From contig JABGPF010000015.1 of NCBI GenBank assembly GCA_018645065.1, forward strand, positions 1 to 38,279: a stretch of 38,279 bases of DNA, read 5' to 3'. This document shows positions 1 through 7,779 of the stretch, piece after piece (position 1 is the stretch's first letter; each line of letters opens with the position of its first letter). The notes under the pieces were generated by a model. That model was not told where the DNA came from. It saw nothing but the letters and a program-made list of their open reading frames with translations, and searched no databases. A program made the translations under genes and the position numbers. Origin of the DNA: Phycisphaerales bacterium. Its GTDB lineage: Bacteria; Planctomycetota; Phycisphaerae; SM23-33.

Positions 1-154
1 CGGTTCGTAGGATTTTCTTGAGTCCGACATTGACGGCTGCGAACATTTCGCGGAAACGGGCGGTCCGATGGTGAAAGATCGGTTTTGCCATCTCGTTGAG
101 AACGTCGGGGGGCACATCTGTCGGGCCGGGGGGGAAAAGACGTGACTTAATCAT
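1..154 (-). CDS. Class-V aminotransferase (alanine-glyoxylate / serine-pyruvate type), 5' end only
   Basis: Translating the minus strand from an ATG at 154 gives about 51 residues beginning MIKSRLFPPGPTDVPPDV and continuing through MAKPIFHHRTARFREMFAAV. The PGPT..P..VL..M..P..HHR..EF pattern is the N-terminal signature of PLP-dependent class-V aminotransferases of the alanine-glyoxylate/serine-pyruvate group, which in many bacteria serve serine or glycine metabolism. The rest of the gene lies beyond the window edge, so the PLP lysine cannot be seen. The start is supported by GGAG eight bases upstream (TTGGAGATAGTTAAATG). The ORF track omits it because it is open-ended. It has its own strong promoter and a roughly 130-nt structured leader. 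Confidence 0.85.
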   Translation of the reverse strand, partial: MIKSRLFPPGPTDVPPDVLNEMAKPIFHHRTARFREMFAAVNVGLKKILRT

Positions 155-287
155 TTAACTATCTCCAACTATGCGCTAAGCCTCAGGAACAAGCCAGCAT
201 CGCCGCAGGCCCTTCCTGCGGTTGCCGCCTGAAGCGGAAATCTCATGTTTCGCGGTGGTATGAGTTCAGAGCAGAACCAATCGCGAG
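155..287 (-). promoter_or_regulatory. Structured 5' leader of the aminotransferase gene (possible cis-regulatory RNA)
   Basis: Between the predicted transcription start near 287 and the start codon at 154 the minus-strand RNA can form three consecutive hairpins. They are CTCAT...ATGAG (242-264), CCGC-TTCAG-GCGG (225-237) and a perfect 7-bp stem CCGCAGG-AAGGG-CCTGCGG (203-221). There is no U-tract after the strongest stem, so it is not an obvious intrinsic terminator. I could not match it to a riboswitch class I know, and T-box motifs are absent. Confidence 0.45.
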
Positions 288-293
288 AAAACA

Positions 294-322
294 ACTATAG
301 GCGTGATTCAAAAATATGTCAA
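294..322 (-). promoter_or_regulatory. Consensus sigma70-type promoter for the aminotransferase gene
   Basis: Read on the minus strand the sequence is TTGACA (317-322), a 17-bp spacer, then TATAGT (294-299). This is a perfect -35 box, a 5/6 -10 box and optimal spacing, predicting a transcription start near 287. Confidence 0.75.
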
Positions 323-354
323 TCCCTATTTTTGCGACAATCAGGTTGAATTCT

Positions 355-1230
355 CTACAGGGCTCGCCAGTTTTCCGGGCGGAGGGCGGTGGGGCCTTTG
401 GTTTGGGCTGCTTCTATACTGGCCAATAACGCTTCTGTGTCGCGTGAGAGGACTCCGGCAAGCGGAAGGTAGTTCGAGGCGTGATTAGTGCGGAAAACGC
501 AGCGTGACATGCCCTGGGTGTGCTGGAGGACACCTCGCAGTTCGTCCAGCAGGCCGGCGGGTGACGGTAGGCGAAAACCGCCCTCCTGAGCCTGCGTGTG
601 AAGCGGGGTTCCGGGAACGAGCATCAAAGTCAGCATCGAAAGATAGTGCGGGTCCATCGCGCTAGCGACCCTGCCGGTCTCGGCTGCGTGCTGGGCGGAT
701 AGCTCCACCCCGCCGAGTCCCAACAGCGCGATCACCGAAACGCGAATCCCTGCACGTTTGGCTTTGTGCACAGCTTCGATCATCTCGGCGGATGTGTCGC
801 GTTTGTTCACACGTCGCAAAACCTCGTCGCTTCCGCTCTCCATGCCGAGGTAGATAATCTCGAGCTTCTTGCTGTGCAGGACCGCCAGTTCGTCATCGCT
901 CTTGCGAAGGATATCGCCCGCCGATGCGTATATTCCCACCCGTCGCAGTTGCGGCAGCGCCTCGCCCAGTGCGTCAAGAATCGTGACAAGGCGCGGTGCG
1001 GGCATTACCAGTGCGTTCCCATCGGCGATGAATACTCGCGGGGCGTGGGGGAACCGCTGGGCGGCCTGGGTGATGTCTTCGAGCACTTCTTCCAGCGGGC
1101 GCATAGCGAACTGTTTATCGGGGTAGGTTCCGCAGAACGTGCATTCGTTGTGTGAACAACCGAACGTCGCTTGCAAAATGTAGCTCTCAGCCTCGCTGGG
1201 CGGTCGAATAACAGTACCGTAATATCGCAT
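355..1230 (-). CDS. Radical SAM protein with a CX4CX2C cluster motif
   Basis: This 291-residue protein starts MRYYGTVIRPPSEAESYILQATFGCSHNECTFC. Cys25, Cys30 and Cys33 form the presumed [4Fe-4S] site, spaced CX4CX2C instead of the usual CX3CX2C. The remainder fits a partial TIM barrel of the radical SAM superfamily (GMESGSDEVLRRVNK near the middle, and a glycine-rich segment). It is a cytosolic single-domain enzyme of the short group often annotated as coproporphyrinogen oxidase-like or simply radical SAM; the substrate is unknown. It has no SPASM-type C-terminal cluster domain and is too short to be an anaerobic sulfatase-maturating enzyme. It is encoded divergently from the gene at 1326. 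Confidence 0.85.
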   Translation of the reverse strand: MRYYGTVIRPPSEAESYILQATFGCSHNECTFCGTYPDKQFAMRPLEEVLEDITQAAQRFPHAPRVFIADGNALVMPAPRLVTILDALGEALPQLRRVGIYASAGDILRKSDDELAVLHSKKLEIIYLGMESGSDEVLRRVNKRDTSAEMIEAVHKAKRAGIRVSVIALLGLGGVELSAQHAAETGRVASAMDPHYLSMLTLMLVPGTPLHTQAQEGGFRLPSPAGLLDELRGVLQHTQGMSRCVFRTNHASNYLPLAGVLSRDTEALLASIEAAQTKGPTALRPENWRAL

Positions 1231-1325
1231 GAGCGAATCATACTCGCAGCGTTCGAAATTGGCAACGCCCCAGGCAGTGCGCCCAGCAGCGTTTGGGCTT
1301 TGTATCGGCGTCTATAAACGCTATT

Positions 1326-2597
1326 ATGGAGCATATGGTCAAGATAGGATTTTTCAAGACAACTTCGATTATGCTTCTGTCGGTGGTAGCCTGCGTTCTT
1401 GTAAGCCGCGGCGCCGAGTCGGCTGGAAAGCCCGACAAGACGTATGTGGTCATTCTGGACCTGGCGTGCAAGGACAGTGAACACGGGAAGCAACTCAGCG
1501 ATTCGATTCGCCTGCGGCTGGCGAGGCATAAAAATTTCTCCGTGATCGACCGCCTGACCACACAGGATTTCGCCAAACCAACGCCCGCCGACGCCAACGT
1601 CAAGAGCGTAATATCGCTGATGCAAAACAAACTGCTGGTCACCGTTGGGGTATACGGGACCGTCACGGTAAGCGGCGCCAAAGTCACCGCGAACATCGTC
1701 GGCGTGAATATCACCGATCCGAAAAAACCGCTCTACTGGCGTGAAACGTTTTCCGACAGCACACAACGAGCCCGAGGAATTATCGCGCGGGCGGTAGTGG
1801 AAAAACTCACGGGCAAACCCGAATGGAAGCCTCCGGAATACGGCGACGAGGACGAACCGAAAAAATTCGGGAAACCCCTGAACGTAAATGGCGGGTTCGA
1901 CAAAGCCCACTCCGGATGGGACGCCCCGGACCTGGCGGCGACTTTCCTGATCGACGGGCCCAAGGAACGCGGTAAGGTGCTCAAAATACTCACCACCGCC
2001 AATCGCGATCAGTGGATCGCCTACCGGCGCAAACTGCGACTGGGGCAAATCAAGCCGACAAAAAATCACGGTGTGACATACAAGGGCGAACCAGTTGCCG
2101 CACTGGAGGGCGTGCACTATCGCAGCAAATGGATAAAAGCGAAGCCCGGACAACGCTACTGGCTGACCGCCGATAAGAAAGGACCCGGCGCCAAGATATT
2201 CATCAAGGGCTTCATGGACTGGAGCACCCAAGCCACAGGCCTGCCGGAAAGCTCGCTGGCCAGGCTGGGACTCACGCCCGAAAAATTCGCCAACCTACCA
2301 CGCAAGAAACAACTGGAACTTATAAAAACCGACGCCAAGGCCCATCCCGAACAATATCGACGCCAGTGCTTCCAATGGTTTCTCAACTGCGAATCGAGCA
2401 AAAAATGGAAACATCACGCCGCCCCGTTCCCACCGAAGGGTGGACTGGCGAACAATGTGCAATGGTTCCAGATACAAATCTATTCATACTGGCCACCCGG
2501 TGAATACCTGTGGGATAACGTGCAACTCTACAAGGACCCACGCCAAACCAAACCGCTGCCTGAAGTAAACGCCCGCACAAAAACTACAAAACAATAA
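1326..2597 (+). CDS. Secreted protein with TolB/CsgG-like N-terminal domain and C-terminal carbohydrate-binding-like region
   Basis: The track ORF opens at a TTG at 1293, but the signal peptide (MVKIGFFKTTSIMLLSVVACVL...ESAG) fits a start at the ATG at 1326 or the ATG at 1335, giving about 420 residues. After cleavage, residues ~35-155 (YVVILDLACKDSEHGKQLSDSIRLRL...FSVIDRLTTQDF, then a TVTVSGAKVTANIVGV strand pattern) resemble the domain of TolB N-terminal, FlgO or CsgG-type outer-membrane assembly proteins. The C-terminal ~230 residues (LNVNGGFDKAHSGWDAPD...KILTTANRDQWIAYRRKL) look like a CBM4/9-type jelly roll that has taken an insertion. Function is unknown; a periplasmic or envelope role is inferred. 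The stop lies 46 bp from the convergent HzsA-related gene. Confidence 0.6.
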   Translation: MEHMVKIGFFKTTSIMLLSVVACVLVSRGAESAGKPDKTYVVILDLACKDSEHGKQLSDSIRLRLARHKNFSVIDRLTTQDFAKPTPADANVKSVISLMQNKLLVTVGVYGTVTVSGAKVTANIVGVNITDPKKPLYWRETFSDSTQRARGIIARAVVEKLTGKPEWKPPEYGDEDEPKKFGKPLNVNGGFDKAHSGWDAPDLAATFLIDGPKERGKVLKILTTANRDQWIAYRRKLRLGQIKPTKNHGVTYKGEPVAALEGVHYRSKWIKAKPGQRYWLTADKKGPGAKIFIKGFMDWSTQATGLPESSLARLGLTPEKFANLPRKKQLELIKTDAKAHPEQYRRQCFQWFLNCESSKKWKHHAAPFPPKGGLANNVQWFQIQIYSYWPPGEYLWDNVQLYKDPRQTKPLPEVNARTKTTKQ

Positions 2598-2643
2598 CAA
2601 CCCAACCAGCCGGGAAACCCGAAAAATAACCGACCCTTCTGCT

Positions 2644-4860
2644 TTAACGCCCTGCCGCTTGGGCGGCTAGGAGTTGCTGAATATTCCGGGCTTCGACTGC
2701 CTGCATCTTTTTGCGCTTGGCTTCGAAGCGATCGTAATTCCGCTTCTCGGCGTCTGACCAGGCGTTTGCCTCGCGGTAGTCGCCGCAATACGGGACAAGC
2801 AGGTCGAGCCAGCATGCGATCTTGTCGAGTTCCAGGCGTGAGAGTTTGGCCTTCTCGTGCCCCTTTTCAAGAATCGCAAGGAGTTTACTTTTAGCGGCTC
2901 CTGCGTGGTATGGGCGGAGCATTGAAGGGGCCGACTGCGGACTTATCCAATTGGCCAGCGGGGTCTGTTTACCGCGTTTGGTCAACGCCAGGTAAGACTC
3001 GCTCCAGATGCGTTTTGCTTTTTTATCCACGTGACCTTTCGACAGCAGGCTGAACGATTTCCTGTTGGCGTCGGTTTTCTTTCCTCCGTCATGACAACGG
3101 ACGCAATGCTTGTCGAGGATCGGTTGGATTTCCTTCGGGAAGCTAAAGCCCCTGGGCGGTCCGTGGAACGGGATGAGCTTTCTCGGGCCTTTGCGTGCTG
3201 CAATAGTCGCCCCGGCGGCCGATGGCAGCGTCGTTTCGTTCTTGTTCTCATGGCACCCGATGCAGGCGTATCGCTCACCCGGTTGGAGGGTCGACCAGCT
3301 CCGCATTGTCTGAATCGCACAGCCCCTTTCGTCAATCACCTGAAAGTAGACCGGCGTCCTGGCCGGGACCTCGAAACACGCTGAACCATCGGCTTCGATT
3401 GGCGCATCGCCCAGTACTTTTTTCACATCCCACGAACCGTTGTCTATCGAGATCGGCGTGGTGACCATCGCCCTGCCAGCCGGTCCGCGGTTGGAGTTTT
3501 TCCCAATACCAAGAGCCCGAAATTCCAGCGCGATAACGCGAAGTTTTTTCGCCGCACCCGGTTTAACGCCTTTCAGCCCGGGCCCTGCGTAGACGTTTTG
3601 CATAGCGTAAACGCCGGTCGACTTGCGGTAGTCAACCGTGCTGGCGCGTTGCTGGGGCGTCTTTCGCCTCACCAGAGGAACGGGCTGTGAGCACGGGATC
3701 GAATCGTCCCACGCCAGCAGTTCGCGCTTTCCGCCGGAGGTGAAGAAGTAGAGCCCGAATCCGGGTTTTTCCCTCCAGCCATTCGGCGAATACCCGACTA
3801 TAAAATGTTTCTCACTCAGTGCGTAAGGATGCCTGAACAATTCGCCTTTCTGCCCGTAACGATCCATGCGGGCCGGTTCGGTTTTGCGCATCGGCGATAT
3901 CAACTGAACGCCGCTGGCCTCCTGGCGTCCGCGTGTGGGGTCGATTATCGCAAGCTTGCCCGCACGACGGGTATGGTGACCGGGCAGGATCGCCACAACC
4001 TTCTGCGTGCCCGGTATTCCGCGAGCGAACTGGATGGACGTCGGAAACCACGAATTGTTTCCGTAGAACTCGGTTTGTCCGGTTCCGTCGGCGTTCATTT
4101 GGAACAGTGGCTGGGTGAAAACCTGTCCGCGATCGTTGTAGTCCCATCGCGTATAGACCACTCGCCCATCATCCAGCACAGCCGGTGCGCTGGTATGAAC
4201 CTGGTCGAAACCGACGCGACGCATATGCTTCCCGTCGGCGCGGCATACGTAGAGGTTGCTTACCTCCGGGAAGTTGCAGTCGACCGACTGTATACACCGC
4301 GTGGAGTTGAAGATAATTTCTCCATTGGGCAGATACTTGCCATCGAAGTCCGCCACCCCTGCTCCCGAAGTGATCTGCGTGATCTTGCCCGAAGCCGCGG
4401 ACATTTCGTATAGATGATAATCGTCCTTCAATCGCGATTTCTTCCATGCAAACAGGATTCGCTTACCATCGTACGATACGTCCGGGTCGCGAATAACCCC
4501 GCCCGGGTCGGCCAGCAATGTGCGAACCTTGCCGTACCCCCCCTCCATAGTCAGCAGGCACAACGCCGAATTCGGAGCAAAGTTGCGTTGGTTCTGTGCG
4601 TCAGACAGGGCCTCGGTGTAAAAAATATTGGAACTGGGGATGATATGGTGCTTGGTAAATACAATCTTGTCGCAAACCGCCAGCATAGGAGCCAGCCTCT
4701 TTCTGCGTCGAACATCGCAGGCGCGAATATACGAACTTCCAGATTGAGCTTTCGACCCGTCCTGGGCAAACCAGTCATCCACGATCCGACGGGGTACTTC
4801 TCCCGCTGCAGCGCCGCAGAAAACGCTCATCCCAACAACCAGTATCAGGTATCGTCGCAT
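2644..4860 (-). CDS. HzsA-related di-heme protein (PD40/TolB-like propeller plus cytochrome c domain)
   Basis: A start at 4860 gives 738 residues with the signal peptide MRRYLILVVGMSVFCGAAAGEV and a GGAG ribosome site seven bases upstream. The track start at 4914 would place 18 extra residues before the signal. The N-terminal half holds PD40/WD40-like blades (PDVSYDGKRILFAWKK, ADGTGQTEFYGNNSW). The C-terminal part has two c-type heme motifs, CIGCH near residue 532 and CVRCH near residue 586. This matches the HzsA-related family, named for the hydrazine synthase alpha subunit but widespread in planctomycetes outside anammox bacteria. HzsB and HzsC are absent, so hydrazine synthesis should not be inferred. 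It is probably a periplasmic electron-transfer or redox protein. Confidence 0.8.
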   Translation of the reverse strand: MRRYLILVVGMSVFCGAAAGEVPRRIVDDWFAQDGSKAQSGSSYIRACDVRRRKRLAPMLAVCDKIVFTKHHIIPSSNIFYTEALSDAQNQRNFAPNSALCLLTMEGGYGKVRTLLADPGGVIRDPDVSYDGKRILFAWKKSRLKDDYHLYEMSAASGKITQITSGAGVADFDGKYLPNGEIIFNSTRCIQSVDCNFPEVSNLYVCRADGKHMRRVGFDQVHTSAPAVLDDGRVVYTRWDYNDRGQVFTQPLFQMNADGTGQTEFYGNNSWFPTSIQFARGIPGTQKVVAILPGHHTRRAGKLAIIDPTRGRQEASGVQLISPMRKTEPARMDRYGQKGELFRHPYALSEKHFIVGYSPNGWREKPGFGLYFFTSGGKRELLAWDDSIPCSQPVPLVRRKTPQQRASTVDYRKSTGVYAMQNVYAGPGLKGVKPGAAKKLRVIALEFRALGIGKNSNRGPAGRAMVTTPISIDNGSWDVKKVLGDAPIEADGSACFEVPARTPVYFQVIDERGCAIQTMRSWSTLQPGERYACIGCHENKNETTLPSAAGATIAARKGPRKLIPFHGPPRGFSFPKEIQPILDKHCVRCHDGGKKTDANRKSFSLLSKGHVDKKAKRIWSESYLALTKRGKQTPLANWISPQSAPSMLRPYHAGAAKSKLLAILEKGHEKAKLSRLELDKIACWLDLLVPYCGDYREANAWSDAEKRNYDRFEAKRKKMQAVEARNIQQLLAAQAAGR

Positions 4861-4932
4861 ATCCAACTCCTGCATCAAGTGGAATTTCCCAGACGGCGTT
4901 GTGTCCGCGACCATCGCGGGGCTTTCATTGTG

Positions 4933-4960
4933 ATTGTATTCGATACAGCGCGTCGAGCAA
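4933..4960 (-). promoter_or_regulatory. Possible promoter of the HzsA-related gene
   Basis: The minus strand reads TTGCTC (4955-4960), 16 bp, TACAAT (4933-4938). The -35 match is weak (3/6) and the -10 good (5/6). It lies about 75 bp ahead of the start at 4860. Confidence 0.3.
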
Positions 4961-4970
4961 GTTGAATCTG

Positions 4971-4994
4971 GCCTCTGGGCATCGGACCAGAGGC
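4971..4994. repeat. Perfect 8-bp stem hairpin GCCTCTGG/CCAGAGGC
   Basis: GCCTCTGG-GCATCGGA-CCAGAGGC is a perfect inverted repeat lying between the terminator of the HEAT gene and the possible promoter of the HzsA-related gene. Neither strand has a T-run after it, so it is not a canonical intrinsic terminator. It may be a backup terminator, an mRNA 3'-end stabiliser or a protein-binding site. Confidence 0.5.
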
Positions 4995-5032
4995 GTTCGG
5001 CGCTGACGAACCATGACCGTCACGGAAGCCCA

Positions 5033-5071
5033 CAAAAAAACCGACCGCCACGAGTGATCGCAACGGTCGGT
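5033..5071 (-). terminator. Intrinsic terminator of the HEAT-repeat gene
   Basis: On the minus strand an 8-bp stem ACCGACCG/CGGTCGGT (5064-5071 with 5040-5047) is followed directly by a T7 run (the A-run at 5034-5040 on the plus strand). It sits 27 bp beyond the stop at 5098. Confidence 0.8.
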
Positions 5072-5097
5072 ATTATTTTACGAACGTTAGTCTTTGA

Positions 5098-7317
5098 TCA
5101 GTCAATTCCGCCTGCTTCGAGGATCAGGGGGCTGGCCAGATCGCTGGGCAGGTTCAAGGCGCCCAGGGCTCCTGCCGCCGCTTGACGAATCGCGATGTCG
5201 GTCTTGGAGTTAACAAGGTCGACAACGGCTTGGCTTTGTGCTTTGGTAAGTTGGTTTCCAAAGCGTCTTACCGATTCAGCGAGTGCTTTATAAGCAGCAA
5301 CTCTGATTTCGGCGGCGGCTTCGCCTTGTGCGGCCTGCGAGGCCAGGGCCTGCTGTGCAACGGGTCCTGGAATGGCGGTAAGTGCGTTTGCCGCAGCGAT
5401 GCTTACGGTGATTCTCTTATCGGCCATAACTTCGATCAGAGCCTTTTCAGTCTGCACGATGTTGTAGACCTTGTTCCCTGTGATTCCCAGGAGCCTGATC
5501 GCCTTTGCAGCCCTAATCGACCAGTCGGAGGATTCTTCAGGCGTCAGCGGTTTTCCCGCAGCCAGCTTCGCCGCTTCCGGAAGTGCCGCCACCAGTGCCT
5601 CGCCTGTCTTATCGGCTGGAACGAGCAATGCTTTTTTATCGTCCTGCACCAGTTTTGCAAGTTTGCTTCCACCGCCGAGAATTATCGTCGGCGTCGGCGC
5701 CATGCCCGCATCACGACGGACCATAGAGAGCATCCTGGAGGCAAGTTGTGTCTTGGCGACCACTATGACATCCACACCGCCTGCATCGCGAGCAGCTTTG
5801 ATCGCACTGAGCGAATCGGATGCGGAAACAACTTTGAAACTCTTACTTCTCAAAGCGTCGGTAACAACGTTCAGAGCAGTACCGTCAGCCAGCACCAATG
5901 CTCTTTGCAGCCCACCGGTTCTCAGTGCGTCTGAAAGTACAGGGACAACTACCTGGTAACCCGTGTACGGTTCGGTCGGAAGCGCGTGGGCCAAAACTTC
6001 GGCGGCAAGGAATCTAACCCTGCGATCCGAGTAAGACATGGCTGCGACAAGCGGCTGGACCGTTCCGACGTCTATGATCTTCGGAAGGTTCTTTGCTCCT
6101 GCAACATCTCTTAAAGCTGCGATGGCTCCGAGTGCGACAGCTGTGTCGCCATCGCGGATAGCCCTTGCCAGCACCTGCTGAGCGTAGTCGCATCCCGCCG
6201 CTCGGGTGTAATCACCGGCTTTTGCCTGTCCTTCGGCAACCAGCGGATCGACGGCGCCTTCGGGCAGATCAGCTTCACGTCTCAGGAATGCTCCCAACCA
6301 GAGCGAGACGGCCGGTGAATACTTCTGATTGGCCTGTAGAGTTTTTCTGGCCATTCTCATGGCGTAGACGTCACAGAATATCGCTCTTGGTACGGCGGTG
6401 TATGTGAGGACACCGTCCTTGAACGCCCATACGTTTGCGGTATCGAACCGCTCGTCGGCCAGAACTGAATCGTGCCGATAGTAGTATTTCAGAGCGTTCT
6501 TGTAGTAAAGTTCGCTCAGGGCCTTTTTAACCACACCGCGATCACCATCGCTGCATCGGACCATTGCGGCGATCACAATTCTGCGAGTCGCTTCGGTCAG
6601 ATCCTTGCGTAACGAAACTTCCTTGAGGTGCGGAACCGAGTGCGGGTATTCAATATTTCCCAGCGCAGCGGCGAGAACCTGGATCAGGCGTTCGTTCTGG
6701 GTTCCGATCAACGCTTCGGTCAGCCCGCGAACATTGCCCTTCTTACCCATAGGAAGCACGGTCGAGATTTTCTCGCGCACAACAGCTGAAGTCTTCGGGT
6801 CCAACAGAACCGCGATCATCTGCGGAAGCGCATACTCACCGCTGGCGGCAAGGCGCTTGGAAGCACGCATGTACTGACGCGGATTTCCGCCCAGCAGATC
6901 GATCATCCGCTGGATCTCCTTGGCGTCTGAACGGTAGAGTTGGTATCCCTCGTCAATCTTCGCGCGGATCTTCTTAACGATCGGCGCCAGCTTCTCCACA
7001 CCCATGGCGCGAGTAAGTATCACTTGGGAACCCTTGACCTCAACAGAAAGCATATATATCTGTTCGGGTTTTGCTTCGGCCAGTACCGCTTCGGCGAAGC
7101 TGGTAGCCAGATCGGCGCGAGCCAGTTGCACATAATGCAACATATCGCGCCACTGACTTAATCTCTTCTCATTGGCGGCAAGATCAGTGGCGGACGGTTC
7201 ACCACCATCAGCACCAACCGCCGCAGGGACGACCTGGGCAAAGCCCAATGAGGCAAGAGTAACAACTGTTAGCAACACTACCAGCGAAGCTGAAAAGAAT
7301 CGAGTTTCTCGCAGCAT
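5098..7317 (-). CDS. Secreted HEAT-repeat protein with embedded receiver-like domain
   Basis: The best start is the ATG at 7317 (MLRETRFFSASLVVLLTVVTLASLGFAQ), with GGAG five bases upstream. The track start at 7359 adds 14 residues before a clear signal peptide. The mature ~715-residue protein consists largely of HEAT/PBS-lyase-like alpha hairpins (e.g. LPQMIAVLLDPKTSAVVREKI, VQPLVAAMSYSDRRVRFLAAEVLAHAL, IAIRQAAAGALGALNLP). Residues ~469-582 break the pattern with an alternating beta/alpha segment (ALVLADGTALNVVTDALRS...VDVIVVAKTQL...TPTIILGG) resembling a CheY-like receiver. The usual phospho-acceptor aspartate position appears not to be Asp. It is exported, so phosphotransfer is unlikely. 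A scaffold or protein-binding role in the periplasm is inferred. It is monocistronic, with its own promoter and terminator. Confidence 0.75.
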   Translation of the reverse strand: MLRETRFFSASLVVLLTVVTLASLGFAQVVPAAVGADGGEPSATDLAANEKRLSQWRDMLHYVQLARADLATSFAEAVLAEAKPEQIYMLSVEVKGSQVILTRAMGVEKLAPIVKKIRAKIDEGYQLYRSDAKEIQRMIDLLGGNPRQYMRASKRLAASGEYALPQMIAVLLDPKTSAVVREKISTVLPMGKKGNVRGLTEALIGTQNERLIQVLAAALGNIEYPHSVPHLKEVSLRKDLTEATRRIVIAAMVRCSDGDRGVVKKALSELYYKNALKYYYRHDSVLADERFDTANVWAFKDGVLTYTAVPRAIFCDVYAMRMARKTLQANQKYSPAVSLWLGAFLRREADLPEGAVDPLVAEGQAKAGDYTRAAGCDYAQQVLARAIRDGDTAVALGAIAALRDVAGAKNLPKIIDVGTVQPLVAAMSYSDRRVRFLAAEVLAHALPTEPYTGYQVVVPVLSDALRTGGLQRALVLADGTALNVVTDALRSKSFKVVSASDSLSAIKAARDAGGVDVIVVAKTQLASRMLSMVRRDAGMAPTPTIILGGGSKLAKLVQDDKKALLVPADKTGEALVAALPEAAKLAAGKPLTPEESSDWSIRAAKAIRLLGITGNKVYNIVQTEKALIEVMADKRITVSIAAANALTAIPGPVAQQALASQAAQGEAAAEIRVAAYKALAESVRRFGNQLTKAQSQAVVDLVNSKTDIAIRQAAAGALGALNLPSDLASPLILEAGGID

Positions 7318-7416
7318 GAGATCTCCTATGTGGCCAGAGATTGACCGCATCGTCTGCAAGCAATTACATACTTACGCAGTACATAGTCGCACAGAACGCT
7401 TCCACTATTAAGTGTG

Positions 7417-7444
7417 ATTATAGGCAGCACGCTCAACGTGTCAA
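7417..7444 (-). promoter_or_regulatory. Consensus sigma70-type promoter for the HEAT-repeat gene
   Basis: The minus strand reads TTGACA (7439-7444), 16 bp, TATAAT (7417-7422), with both hexamers perfect. The predicted start lies about 90 nt ahead of the ATG at 7317. Confidence 0.8.
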
Positions 7445-7556
7445 CAAAAGCCTGCTTCTATATTTTTTTACCTTCTTTTTTTTTCTGCCCGTCAAACTAT
7501 TTCAAACCGCATCTAGTTACCACAATAGGAATTACATGAATCACAAAAAATACCTC

Positions 7557-7584
7557 TTGACATAAAGGCCCGGGTATGCATAAT
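7557..7584 (+). promoter_or_regulatory. Sigma70-type promoter upstream of the 3D-domain gene
   Basis: TTGACA (7557-7562), 16 bp, CATAAT (7579-7584). The 5' untranslated region to 7780 would be about 190 nt. I find no other gene in 7445-7779; it holds pyrimidine-rich runs (TTTTTTT, CTTTTTTTTT) and no convincing hairpin. Confidence 0.55.
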
Positions 7585-7779
7585 CACGTCCCTTCCGTTA
7601 CTCTGCTGCGATTCCATACCGAACAAAATAACGCTATGGATGTATGCACAGCTTGAGCGTATGGATGCGAAGCGAAATAAAGCGACTAACGCGATGAGAT
7701 AGAATCCGCAGAACATTAAACGAACCCACAAAACACCGTCGATTCGCAACCGCACGCCCAATGAACCAAGGAAATAACC

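Noticed and set aside
155-290. T-box or other known riboswitch in the aminotransferase leader
   Set aside because: The GGTGGTA-like string is on the opposite strand from the gene and no terminator/antiterminator pair is visible, so I report only an unassigned structured leader.
355-1230. Radical SAM gene as the anaerobic sulfatase-maturating enzyme for the four sulfatases
   Set aside because: Too short, cluster spacing differs from CX3CX2C, and there is no C-terminal SPASM/auxiliary cluster cysteine set.
1005-2231. 408-aa minus-strand ORF
   Set aside because: Shadow of the exported protein at 1326-2597 and the radical SAM gene; its translation has no signal, motif or domain.
2598-2643. Bidirectional terminator between convergent genes
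   Set aside because: Only a 4-bp CGGG-AAA-CCCG stem with no adequate T-run on either side.
2644-4860. Hydrazine synthase / anammox metabolism
   Set aside because: Only an HzsA-related domain protein is present. No HzsB or HzsC is nearby, and such proteins are common in non-anammox planctomycetes.
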